A stretch of DNA of 64,000 nt from Flavobacterium sp. JAD_PAG50586_2 (GTDB lineage Bacteria > Bacteroidota > Bacteroidia > Flavobacteriales > Flavobacteriaceae): positions 806,001 through 870,000 of the forward strand of contig CP096136.1 of assembly GCA_023213215.1 (NCBI GenBank). The letters are read 5' to 3'. The position numbers and the translations under genes are program-made. The notes beneath the pieces are model-generated. The model did not search any database. It was not told the origin of the DNA and worked only from the letters and a program-made list of their open reading frames with translations. How positions within the stretch are numbered: position 1 is the stretch's first letter; each line of letters starts with the position of its first letter. This document shows positions 40,539-48,865 of this stretch, piece after piece.

Positions 40539-40612
40539 AGCCGGCGGAGGGACTCGAACCCACGACCTGCTGATTACAAATCAGCTGCTCTAGCCAACTG
40601 AGCTACGCTGGC
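40539..40612 (-). tRNA. trnT: tRNA-Thr (UGU anticodon)
   Basis: Anticodon stem GCTGA/TCAGC with anticodon TGT, D arm GCTCAGTTGGCTAGAGC and a T loop TTCGAGT. By my folding the acceptor (GCCAGCG with CGCCGGC) has an A-C mismatch at position 4, and the T stem has a T-T mismatch. Confidence 0.9.
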
Positions 40613-40623
40613 AATATCAATAA

Positions 40624-40650
40624 AAAAAGTCCGCTATTTCTAACGGACTG
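40624..40650 (-). terminator. Terminator after hpf
   Basis: An AGTCCG/CGGACT stem, with further pairing inside, is followed by seven T on the minus strand. It lies about 50 bases after the hpf stop and just before tRNA-Thr(UGU). Confidence 0.85.
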
Positions 40651-40703
40651 CAAATGTATATCTTTTTGTTATTTATTCAAAATATTTTTTAAAAAAAATT
40701 CTA

Positions 40704-41006
40704 TTAAATATGTGTTCTTATTTTTTCTTTTCTTTTTATCAATAATCTCTCTAATGATTCTGCCGAAATCTCTATTGCTTCCTCAAAAGTTTTACACTGT
40801 TTTTTTACCATAAAATCATCTCCCGGAACATGGATTTTAATCTCTACTATCTTATTTTCTTTCTCACTAGTCTTTTCTACCTTCAAAAAAACGTCAGACG
40901 ACACTACTTTATCGTAAAACTTTTCAAGTTTACTCAATCTTTCCTGAATAAAATCCACCAACTTTCTGTCAACAGTAAAGTTAACTGCATGAACATTTAC
41001 CTTCAT
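40704..41006 (-). CDS. hpf: Ribosome hibernation-promoting factor (HPF/RaiA family, short form)
   Basis: A 100-residue protein that binds the ribosomal decoding region and holds ribosomes inactive in stationary phase. The beta-alpha-beta-beta-beta-alpha HPF pattern is clear: VNVHAVNFTVDRKLVDFIQE, LEKFYDKVVSSDVFLKVEK and VEIKIHVPGDDF, then the long second helix FEEAIEISAESLERLLIKRKEK. It lacks the C-terminal dimerisation domain of long HPF. It starts 30 bases after the recombinase stop, so the two are probably co-transcribed, an arrangement that seems common in Bacteroidota. Confidence 0.93.
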   Translation of the reverse strand: MKVNVHAVNFTVDRKLVDFIQERLSKLEKFYDKVVSSDVFLKVEKTSEKENKIVEIKIHVPGDDFMVKKQCKTFEEAIEISAESLERLLIKRKEKIRTHI

Positions 41007-41036
41007 AATTATTATTTTATTGATTAAACATTAGAA

Positions 41037-41933
41037 TTATTTTTTATTCCTTGGATGCGCACTGTTATATACTTTTTGGAGCTCTGCCAAACTATTATGC
41101 GTATAAACCTGTGTTGAAGCCAAACTGGAATGTCCTAATAATTCCTTTACCGAATTTATGTCTGCCCCATTATTGAGAAGGTGTGTTGCAAACGTATGCC
41201 TTAATATATGTGGGCTTTTTTTAACCTTCTCGGAGACATTACTAAAGTAATAATTTATTAGCCGATAAACAAACGAATCGTTTAATTTAACTCCATTTAA
41301 CATTTGAAAAAAATACTCTGGCTCTTTAATAGCTTGTATCTGTGCTCTTTCAGCCAAATAGTGCTTTACCTGATTTTCTATTATAGGCAGAATAGGGATA
41401 ATTCTTTCCTTATTTCTCTTACCTAACACTTTAATATTATTGTTTGACAAATCAACATTATGGGTTCTTAGGTTAATCAGTTCCGCTCTTCTTATTCCGG
41501 TAGTATAGAATAAGTCAATAATTAATTTATCCCTCACGCCTTCAAATCCATCTTTATAGGTAATCTGATTTAAAACCATATCCAGTTCTTTCTCCGAAAA
41601 CGGGATTTGGATTATCTTTGGTGCCTTTAAAGCTTTGTGCTTTAACAAAGGGCTGGAATCTATCTGCTTTGTCTTTAGCAGAAATTTATAAAATGATTTG
41701 AGGGAAGAAATTTTCCTGTTGATGGATGAATTGGAGATTCCGTCATCTGAAATGGAAACAATCCAGGCCCGGATTTGATTGTAATTAACAGCAATCAGAT
41801 TATCATCATCATATTCATTAGATAAAAATGATTCAAAAAATCCGATATCATTTAAATAGGCAGTAACAGTATGCTGGGAATAATTTTTCTCCAACAACAA
41901 ATAATCACGAAACTTATCTTTAATACCTGCCAT
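41037..41933 (-). CDS. xerC: Tyrosine recombinase, XerC/XerD type
   Basis: A 298-residue site-specific recombinase. The N-terminal SAM-like core-binding domain ([22 protein letters not shown]) is followed by the catalytic domain with the first Arg in [11 protein letters not shown], His-X-X-Arg in [12 protein letters not shown], the second His in [11 protein letters not shown] and the nucleophilic Tyr in VYTH. The length and the LGHSS-type signature fit XerC/D rather than phage or transposon integrases. XerC and XerD cannot be separated here. It likely resolves chromosome dimers at dif. Its ATG lies immediately after the T run of the rpsU terminator. Confidence 0.88.
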   Translation of the reverse strand: MAGIKDKFRDYLLLEKNYSQHTVTAYLNDIGFFESFLSNEYDDDNLIAVNYNQIRAWIVSISDDGISNSSINRKISSLKSFYKFLLKTKQIDSSPLLKHKALKAPKIIQIPFSEKELDMVLNQITYKDGFEGVRDKLIIDLFYTTGIRRAELINLRTHNVDLSNNNIKVLGKRNKERIIPILPIIENQVKHYLAERAQIQAIKEPEYFFQMLNGVKLNDSFVYRLINYYFSNVSEKVKKSPHILRHTFATHLLNNGADINSVKELLGHSSLASTQVYTHNSLAELQKVYNSAHPRNKK

Positions 41934-41981
41934 AAAAAAACCGTTAGCATCAAAGTTATGAAACTTTAATTACTAACGGTT
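41934..41981 (-). terminator. Terminator after rpsU
   Basis: An AACCGTTAG/CTAACGGTT outer stem with an AAAGTT/AACTTT inner stem is followed by seven T on the minus strand. The T run touches the ATG of the recombinase gene, so transcription of that gene depends on read-through or a promoter inside this region. Confidence 0.88.
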
Positions 41982-42003
41982 AGTATATTTTGGAAATTAG
42001 AAA

Positions 42004-42198
42004 TTAACTTTCTAACCCGTCTCTCATGTTCTGAATGTAAGCAGCTTTTTGAACTTGTGCTCTTCTAACCACTGAGGGTTTAATGAAAGCCTGACGTGAA
42101 CGCAACTGACGAACAGTTCCTGTTTTATCAAATTTTCTTTTATAGCGCTTTAATGCTCTATCGATATTTTCTCCGTCTTTAATTGGTATAATTAACAT
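42004..42198 (-). CDS. rpsU: 30S ribosomal protein S21
   Basis: The 64-residue bS21, intact (LIIPIKDGENIDRALKRYKRK, then the basic RQAFIKPSVVRRAQVQKA tail). In Bacteroidota, bS21 with bS18 and bS6 covers the 3' end of 16S rRNA and hides the anti-Shine-Dalgarno sequence. The gene has a perfect Shine-Dalgarno site in front of it, described separately, which the great majority of genes here lack. It is monocistronic, with a terminator directly downstream. Confidence 0.97.
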   Translation of the reverse strand: MLIIPIKDGENIDRALKRYKRKFDKTGTVRQLRSRQAFIKPSVVRRAQVQKAAYIQNMRDGLES

Positions 42199-42206
42199 AA
42201 TATAGA

Positions 42207-42214
42207 CACCTCCT
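42207..42214 (-). promoter_or_regulatory. Strong Shine-Dalgarno of rpsU
   Basis: AGGAGGTG lies eight bases before the ATG at 42198 and is fully complementary to the CACCUCCU of 16S rRNA. Other genes in the window lack such a site. Known in Flavobacteriia as the signal for bS21 autoregulation. Confidence 0.93.
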
Positions 42215-42227
42215 CTCGTTAAGGGTG

Positions 42228-42235
42228 CAAAAGTA
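42228..42235 (-). promoter_or_regulatory. Candidate -7 element for rpsU
   Basis: TACTTTTG on the minus strand matches TAnnTTTG and lies 29 bases before the rpsU ATG, so the transcript would include the Shine-Dalgarno. No clear -33 partner. Confidence 0.5.
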
Positions 42236-42270
42236 CTATTATTTTTTAATTCTGAAAGAGAAATAAAAGA

Positions 42271-42870
42271 TTATTTTATAACCCCTAAATGAATTGCTAT
42301 TTTTATTAAGCCCGCTATGTTCTTTACCTGAAGTTTAAAAAATATGTTTTTCCTATGTGCATCAACAGTATGACTGCTTATGATTAGTTTGCTTGCGATT
42401 TCATCAGTGGTATATTCTTTGGCGATGAGCCTGATGATTTCCTTCTCTCTTTGGCTTAAAATGGATTTCTTAAAATCGATTGAGTTTTCATTATTCGTTT
42501 GGCCTGCAAAATACTTTTTGTTGTTCAGGACAATTTCCTTGATTACGTTTATTAATTTATCCTTATCCGTATCTTTTAAAAGAAACCCGTCAATATTTTT
42601 AAAAGGAAGTATGTTTTCAAACATGCTTATGACCAATATCTTTAGGTCAGGAAAATCATTTTTCAAGATTTTGACAAACTCCACTCCGTTCATTTCAGGC
42701 ATCGAAATATCGCTTATAACTATATCCGGTACAGCATCCTTAATTTTTATAAGTGCTCTTTTTGCACTATTCTCAACAAATAGGACTTCAAAATCGGAAT
42801 TGTTCGACAAAACAGAAACCATTCCGTCTAAAAACATCTGATGATCATCTACAATTACAATTTTAATCAT
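42271..42870 (-). CDS. Response regulator, NarL/LuxR family
   Basis: A 199-residue regulator. The receiver domain has the acidic pair DDH at residues 8-10 and the phosphorylated Asp at 54 (VISDISMPEMNG). The C-terminal LuxR-type HTH reads LSQREKEIIRLIAKEYTTDEIASKL with SHTVDAHRKNIF as recognition helix. It begins two bases after the sensor kinase stop and is the obvious partner of that kinase. The targets are unknown. The divergent surface-protein genes starting at 44862 are the nearest candidates. Confidence 0.93.
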   Translation of the reverse strand: MIKIVIVDDHQMFLDGMVSVLSNNSDFEVLFVENSAKRALIKIKDAVPDIVISDISMPEMNGVEFVKILKNDFPDLKILVISMFENILPFKNIDGFLLKDTDKDKLINVIKEIVLNNKKYFAGQTNNENSIDFKKSILSQREKEIIRLIAKEYTTDEIASKLIISSHTVDAHRKNIFFKLQVKNIAGLIKIAIHLGVIK

Positions 42871-42872
42871 TT

Positions 42873-44773
42873 TTACAGCTTTGAATCCACAATATCAATA
42901 ATAACAGTAGTTCCGGCATTGGGAATAGAATTAATAGTAATCACACCATTAATTGTCATTAGCCTTTCCTTTATATTTTTTATACCAATTCCGTTGTTAT
43001 CCATATAGACGAAACCCTGGCCATCATCTTCAAAAATAATATTTAGTGCATCATCCATTTTGGTAAAATTCAACAAAACATTTTTTGCCTCCGCATGTTT
43101 AGAGACGTTAGCAAACAATTCCTGAATTATTCGATAAATATGATGCTTTAGCATGGCTGACAATTTAGAAAGGGCATCACTTGGAAAAACAACAAGCTCA
43201 GTGGCAAATTCATCCCTGCCTTCATATTCTTTTATTAATTCAAGTACAAGGGTTTCTAGATTTTTATCTGAGATTTTGTTTATGCTCAAGTCATGGGAAA
43301 TATTCCTTAATTCGTTAAATACAGTTCCCAAATGAGCAATCACTTCCTCTAAGGGTTCACTTTTTAGAGGTGTATTGATTTGATGTAACTTAAGCTTGAT
43401 TCCCGCCAAGTGGCCTCCGACCCCATCATGAATTTCCTTAGCAACCCTATTACGCTCCTGATCCTGACCCTCCACTATTCCGGTAATGTGTTCTAACTCC
43501 TGTTGCTGTTGCAATTCGGTTTTCTCTTTAAGAAATAGTTCCTTTTCCTTTTCCCGTATTACTCTTTGCAGCTTTATCCTATTCCTGTAAAAAAAAACTA
43601 AAATCAAAAGTGGTATTACAAGTGCCAATCCTATATAAATAACGAGTTTCTTCTTAGTTTTCTCAATTATCTTTTCTTTTGAGAGCAGGTTAATTCTTAA
43701 ATTCTTTTTTTCGACTTCATATTTGGTCTGAATTTCATTAAAGGCTTGTGTTTTTCTGATGCTAAAAATACTGTCCTGCAACGAATGATATTTCTCTGAA
43801 AATAAGAATGCCTTTTCGAAATTTCCTGATTTTTTGTACACTTTGGAAAGCGAGTGGAACAGATTGATTTTTTGTTCATTATCAACATCCTTTGCCATAT
43901 TTAGTGCATCGAGATACATGGCAACGGAATTGTCGTATTTTTTGTTTTGGAATAATAAGCCCCCATATTGAAGTAGTAGTAAAACAGATGATCATTGTTT
44001 TGTGTTTTTTCTCCAATTTCTTTTAATTTTTGAAGACAGTTATAGGCTTTTGAATAGTTTGCCTCAATTCCGGTTGACAGATAAACTTCGCTTATATTCA
44101 GTAAGATCGAGGCTTTTTGGTAATTGTCATTCAATTTATTTGCAATGGCATAGGCCAGATTGTAATAGTGGATGGCATCGTTTTTATTAGCAGCTCTGTT
44201 TATGATTCCTAGACTGGTGTAACTATATAAAAGAGCATCATTAAAATTATTTGATTTTGCAATTTCTACATTATCGGTATAACATTTTAAAGCTTTCAAG
44301 GTATCTTTTTGGAGTTCATACAACGTTCCAAGATTGTTTAGGGCATTGCATTTATTTTTTGCCAAATTATTTTTATCGGCTAAATCAAGTGATTTTAATA
44401 AATACTGCAACGAACTGGTGTAGTTCCCTTTATCCATTTCTATCAATCCCAACAGGTTGTAATTGAGTGCCAATGCCTTTTTATTATCAGTTTTAGCAGC
44501 ACTTGACAATGATTTTGATATCCATGATCTCGCCTTTATGATGTTTCCCTGATTGTAGTAATATCTACCTAAATAAAAAAAACAAACAGAGAGCTGACTG
44601 CTGTCTTCCTTTTGGGCTATACTGACTGCCTTCTGTATATAATGAAATGAGGAGTCAGGAAGAGTGTACTGAGTTCTTGTGAAATCTTCAATAAAGGCTT
44701 CAATAATCCTGTCATTAGTTTGACAATAAGATATTTGAAAAAATAACAGAAAAAGGATAAGTATCTTATTCAT
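42873..44773 (-). CDS. TPR-containing sensor histidine kinase (HisKA_3/NarX type), frame broken by one base
   Basis: About 633 residues after correction. A signal peptide (MNKILILFLLFFQISYCQ) and several TPR units (NYNLLGLIEMDKGNYTSSLQYLLKSL, ALNNLGTLYELQKD...) form a periplasmic sensor. The break lies in a run of six at 43938-43943. Adding one A continues the protein through SKTKKYDNSVAMYLDAL. A transmembrane helix (~376-396), a coiled coil, and the kinase core follow, with the phosphorylated His at about 449 in KEIHDGVGGHLAG. The ATPase has GIKNIKERLM. This TPR-kinase layout is common in Bacteroidota. The -7-like TACATTTG at 44779-44786 lies only six bases before the ATG. Confidence 0.88.
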
Positions 44774-44861
44774 ATCTTCAAATGTAGAAAAAAATACCGT
44801 TTTTATGGTATGTTTTTTTCTAACAGAAAACTAATTTTGACTAACAATTAATTACTGAATC

Positions 44862-45431
44862 ATGAAAAAAAGACTATTTATTTTATTGATTATTTTATTG
44901 GCAAAAAGTAATGTAACGGCACAGGACATTGTTTTCCTTGACCAGAATTTAGACGGAACTCCTTACCTTTCAACACATCCGGTCATTCTTACGAGCAATC
45001 TTACATCGGTAACTATTTCGGGTGATATCCAGCATGAAGTTTCCACCAACATAACTCCAACTCCTGATAATGCTATTCTGATAAGAGCATCTGAAGCGAT
45101 TTTTGGTGTTAATCCCACCGGTGGCGGTAGTAAAGGAACCATAATCAGACCAAAACCCGGATTCTGCCTCAACTGTAGAAAAAACATCGATGCAAAACCA
45201 ATCGATGTTTTCCTAAATCAGGTCAATAACGACATCCAAATTACGTCTCAAGAAGGGCTTATTGTAAGCGTAACTATATATGACTTAACCGGAAAAGCAC
45301 TATCCAACGAAAAAACAGCACCCACAACCAATTGCTCTATCACGACTACCGAACTCAGAAAAGGCATTTACATCGTAAAAATTGATCTGGAAAATCAACA
45401 ATTTAAAACAATTAAATTCATTAAAAATTAA
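44862..45431 (+). CDS. Small T9SS-secreted protein (type A sorting domain)
   Basis: A 189-residue exported protein. The signal peptide is MKKRLFILLIILLAKSNVTA. The middle part has a Cys pair (FCLNCRKN) in a Pro-Gly loop. The last ~70 residues are a T9SS type A domain (DVFLNQVNNDIQITSQEGL... IYDLTGKAL... GIYIVKIDLENQQFKTIKFIKN). Function of the N-terminal part is not recognised. It is first of three same-strand surface genes (33-base and 32-base gaps), probably an operon, divergent from the two-component system. Confidence 0.87.
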   Translation: MKKRLFILLIILLAKSNVTAQDIVFLDQNLDGTPYLSTHPVILTSNLTSVTISGDIQHEVSTNITPTPDNAILIRASEAIFGVNPTGGGSKGTIIRPKPGFCLNCRKNIDAKPIDVFLNQVNNDIQITSQEGLIVSVTIYDLTGKALSNEKTAPTTNCSITTTELRKGIYIVKIDLENQQFKTIKFIKN

Positions 45432-45463
45432 CAACTAAAAATAATCAATTAAAACCCACAATT

Positions 45464-46450
45464 ATGAAAAAATTAGTATTAGCAGGTTTTTTACTTGCAG
45501 GTCTTTTTGGAGCTACTGCTCAAAATGTATCGCAAACTTCAACGCTTACCAGTGGCGGGAATCTTGCAGGAGCGGTTGGCGGTAATTCTTGTACCTATTA
45601 TGGTGCCAATGCCGGAAGATTTTTTACCGGAACGACATTAGCGACTGGAGCCAACACCTTTATCGGACAAAGTTCCGGAAACTCCATTACCTCTGGAAAT
45701 AACAACACATACACCGGATATAAGAGCGGTTACGGAAGCTCAAGCGCAACGCCAGCTCCGGGAACTCCGGGTTATTTGGTCACTGGTAACAGCAATAGTT
45801 TTTATGGATCCTCAAGTGGTATCCTTAACAATGGCGGAAATGAAAATGCCTTTTTTGGTGCTTCTGCCGGCTATAAAAACAATACCGGAAGCAACAATAC
45901 CTATTTGGGTTTCAGCGCCGGATCTAATAATGCAGGTTCAGGAAACGTATTTATAGGTTCCAATAGTGGTCCAACTGCAAATCAACTTGGCAGTGCCTTA
46001 AGCAATAATCTTTTTATAGATAATTCTACTAACAGCACTCCGCTTATTTGGGGAGATTTTTCTGCAAATCAAATTAAACTTAATGGTACTGTTGGTATTG
46101 GTGCAGTGGCAGGTTTCCCAACAAATCCTGCGTATGCAAGCTACAGGCTTTTCGTAACTGGCGGAATCCTAACAGATGAAATTACCGTTAAACTTAGTGC
46201 ATCTGGCACATGGGCTGATTACGTTTTTGCAGATGATTATCAGTTAAAACCATTAGCAGAAGTGGAAGCATTTATCGAAAAAAACAACCATTTGCCTAAC
46301 GTTCCATCTGCTTCAGAAGTAAAGGAAAATGGCATCAATGTTGCCGACATGGCTAGAATCCAGCAGGAAAAAATTGAGGAACTGACACTTTACATCATCT
46401 CCCAAAATAAAAGAATCGAAGCTTTAGAGGCAAAAATGACGAATAAATAA
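45464..46450 (+). CDS. Exported repeat protein with tail-fibre-like C-terminus
   Basis: A 328-residue protein with signal peptide MKKLVLAGFLLAGLFGATAQ. Residues ~40-185 hold at least six units of the form N-x-[FY]-x-G-x-x-[SA]-G (NTFIGQSSG, NTYTGYKSG, NSFYGSSSG, NAFFGASAG, NTYLGFSAG, NVFIGSNSG), as in beta-helical or tail-fibre/YadA-like stalks. The C-terminus reads DYQLKPLAEVEAFIEKNNHLP, VPSASEVKENGINVADM and ends in a coiled coil (IQQEKIEELTLYIISQNKRI). This resembles the chaperone-type endosialidase-like end of flavobacterial surface proteins, but no Ser/Lys dyad is obvious. No T9SS domain is seen. It probably trimerises. Confidence 0.78.
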   Translation: MKKLVLAGFLLAGLFGATAQNVSQTSTLTSGGNLAGAVGGNSCTYYGANAGRFFTGTTLATGANTFIGQSSGNSITSGNNNTYTGYKSGYGSSSATPAPGTPGYLVTGNSNSFYGSSSGILNNGGNENAFFGASAGYKNNTGSNNTYLGFSAGSNNAGSGNVFIGSNSGPTANQLGSALSNNLFIDNSTNSTPLIWGDFSANQIKLNGTVGIGAVAGFPTNPAYASYRLFVTGGILTDEITVKLSASGTWADYVFADDYQLKPLAEVEAFIEKNNHLPNVPSASEVKENGINVADMARIQQEKIEELTLYIISQNKRIEALEAKMTNK

Positions 46451-46481
46451 TTTCATAGTTTAACACATAAAACATGAAATT

Positions 46482-48779
46482 ATGAAAAACTTAATTTTTA
46501 CACTAGCACTATTTTGTGGGTATTTCATAAGCGCACAAAGTACCGAATGGCATGTTAAACCAGCAACCAATAATGCAAATACATTAGGCGACGGACTTTC
46601 ATTTGCCACAGCCTGGAGCCTCCAGAACGCCTTGAACAATCCGGGAGGAGTTATTAAGCCTGGTGATACCGTTTGGTTACATGGAGGTGATTATAAAGGT
46701 AACTTTGTTTCGAGCGCAGCGTTGAGCGGAACTGTTACAAATTATATTACGGTAAGTTCCTACCCTGGAGAATGGGCAAGATTAGATGGTAATGTGTTTC
46801 CCTATGTTGCGCCCACGGGCAATGTTGCCGGGAAAGTTGCCTCAACCATAGATCAGGAAATGGCTTCCTATAAAACTATTGACGAAACACCGCCACAAAC
46901 ATTTACCGGAATCATCTTAACTGTCGAAAGTGGCTTTGTCCAATTTGAGAATTTTGAGGTTACCTGCTTAGGTAATATCAATCGCCTTAAAGTAGCAGAT
47001 GTCAATGACGTAAATTGTGAACCGACAAATGGTTATAACGGAATGACCGGGATAAACCATATCGCTGCAACTGTAAACAGATACGTCAATCTTGTTGTTA
47101 GAAATGTGCCCGGAGTTGCCATGGGTTCCTGGAAAGACACCGCTAACACCGAAGTCTATGGATGCCTTTTTTACAATAATGGATACATCTTACATCAAAA
47201 AGCTACTTGTGGAGCTACCGCTGTTAGTGTTATTGGAAAAGGCCCCGGGATTTACAGCCAAAACACATCGTTAACCCAAAACAGGAGATTCATAAATAAT
47301 ATTTTTATGAATAATTACGATAGCGGATTATTTGTTTGGTCGGCTACTTCCCAGCCTACTTTTGATTACTTGCGCAATTATGACATATCCAGAAATATAT
47401 TTGTTAATAATGGCGGCCCGCAACGTGATGAAACTGCCAACATGATTGTAAAATCAAATAGTATCAACGCATTCAATCATCCATCAAATATTAATATTGA
47501 CAACAATGTATTTTATATAAACGATGGTTCAAGCTTTGTTTCCGGACTTGACGTAAGAAATTCGAGCGGTGTCAACATGAGCCACAACTTCATATTTAAG
47601 GGTACTGCTGGAGTGACATTTACCGACAACAATACCAACATTAATTTCCACGACAACTATTATCACGGGAAACGGTTACAAACGTTGATAACGCCAACAA
47701 ATTACAATTCAAATAATTGGTATATGGATTTTAATAAATACTATACAAGGTCAGATGCGTCAAATATGTTTGAAATTGTAGTTGGAAGCACAAGGCATCC
47801 GCTTGCGACTTTCCAAAGTCTTTATGGTGATGAGCTAAATTCAACACGCTTACCCTTAAGTAATTGGATAGCGGGATTTCCTTATTACACCAATACTTTT
47901 GAAGATCCAAAATCCTTCATTACCCAAAATCAGTACAATCCGAATGTTTTTTATGTAACTGTACACAACACGAAGCCTTTTGATCCTAATTTCGATAATA
48001 TTGCGGTTGATTTTTCTTCTTATGGCATTCCGGCTGGAACCAATTATAGAATCAGGGATGCGCAAAATTATTTTGGAACTCCAATTACCGGCAGCATTGC
48101 TTCAAACAGCATTTCATTTCCGATGACTCTAACCGATTTTGAGCAACCCATTGGATATGTTGAAACAACTCCTGTGCATTCTGTAAAAGATTTGAGTGTA
48201 TTTGTAGTAGAGTTTGGTTGCAATACGATTCCATTTGATCTTACTGTCCAGAATCAAACGGATAACAGCACGCTAAATTACAGAGCAAGAAACAACATCA
48301 CTTTTGGCGCTAACTATATTACACAAACCAACGCTGTAATTGATGCCAGAGCCAGTAAAAAAATAATATTAAAAGCAAATACCAAGATAACGGCAGGTTC
48401 CTATTTCCTAGCTAAAATTGAAGACGTTTGCCCAGATATACTTTACGCTGGTCTTCCAGGGAACTTTAGCAGGATGGCAGACTCAAAGCCTTTAAAAACC
48501 GAAGGCAGCGATGCTAAAAACAATGTGGTTATTTACCCAAATCCTAACAACGGTAACTTTGAATTGGCAATAAATGAAATTCCGCAATTGCAAAACAGTA
48601 AAGTCAATATTAATGTGTTTGATATCAATGGCAGAGTAGTTTATCAAAATGACATTATTACTAATACTGGTGGCACATCCACAATTCCTATTACGCTAAC
48701 CTCTGTTTCAAATGGAGTTTATTTTGTAAAAGTATCTGCTGATGGTTATACAACTACCTTAAAGTTTGTCAAAAATTAA
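46482..48779 (+). CDS. T9SS-secreted right-handed beta-helix protein
   Basis: A 765-residue exported protein. Signal peptide MKNLIFTLALFCGYFISAQ. Next is the opening of pectate-lyase/polysaccharide-lyase-like beta-helix proteins (HVKPATNNANTLGDGLSFATAWSLQNAL ... PGDTVWLHGG), then helix-forming repeats with NIFMNNYDSGLFVWS, RNIFVNNGGP, NNVFYIND and SHNFIFKG. The region near 560-650 has no recognised domain. The last 80 residues are a type A sorting domain (VVIYPNPNNGNFELAINE ... GVYFVKVSADG). A carbohydrate-active role is possible, but I see no clear catalytic signature. Last gene of the three-gene surface operon, with a terminator downstream. Confidence 0.85.
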   Translation: MKNLIFTLALFCGYFISAQSTEWHVKPATNNANTLGDGLSFATAWSLQNALNNPGGVIKPGDTVWLHGGDYKGNFVSSAALSGTVTNYITVSSYPGEWARLDGNVFPYVAPTGNVAGKVASTIDQEMASYKTIDETPPQTFTGIILTVESGFVQFENFEVTCLGNINRLKVADVNDVNCEPTNGYNGMTGINHIAATVNRYVNLVVRNVPGVAMGSWKDTANTEVYGCLFYNNGYILHQKATCGATAVSVIGKGPGIYSQNTSLTQNRRFINNIFMNNYDSGLFVWSATSQPTFDYLRNYDISRNIFVNNGGPQRDETANMIVKSNSINAFNHPSNINIDNNVFYINDGSSFVSGLDVRNSSGVNMSHNFIFKGTAGVTFTDNNTNINFHDNYYHGKRLQTLITPTNYNSNNWYMDFNKYYTRSDASNMFEIVVGSTRHPLATFQSLYGDELNSTRLPLSNWIAGFPYYTNTFEDPKSFITQNQYNPNVFYVTVHNTKPFDPNFDNIAVDFSSYGIPAGTNYRIRDAQNYFGTPITGSIASNSISFPMTLTDFEQPIGYVETTPVHSVKDLSVFVVEFGCNTIPFDLTVQNQTDNSTLNYRARNNITFGANYITQTNAVIDARASKKIILKANTKITAGSYFLAKIEDVCPDILYAGLPGNFSRMADSKPLKTEGSDAKNNVVIYPNPNNGNFELAINEIPQLQNSKVNINVFDINGRVVYQNDIITNTGGTSTIPITLTSVSNGVYFVKVSADGYTTTLKFVKN

Positions 48780-48804
48780 CAGTTAATGGTTAATTTGGTT
48801 AAAC

Positions 48805-48839
48805 AAAAAGCGGGTTGAAAATTTTCAGCCCGCTTTTTT
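48805..48839. terminator. Bidirectional terminator between the surface operon and acyl-CoA dehydrogenase
   Basis: An AAAAAGCGGG/CCCGCTTTTT stem, with inner TGAAA/TTTCA pairing, has A and T runs on both sides. It serves both convergent units. Confidence 0.9.
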
Positions 48840-48865
48840 ATTTTCATTAAACTAAATCACGTAAA

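Noticed and set aside
41037..41933. Integrase of a mobile element
   Set aside because: The recombinase has XerC/D length and sits between rpsU and hpf in a core cluster, with no attachment sites or cargo.
42207..42214. Riboswitch in front of rpsU
   Set aside because: The gap is short and the simple SD explains the signal. No aptamer-like structure was seen.
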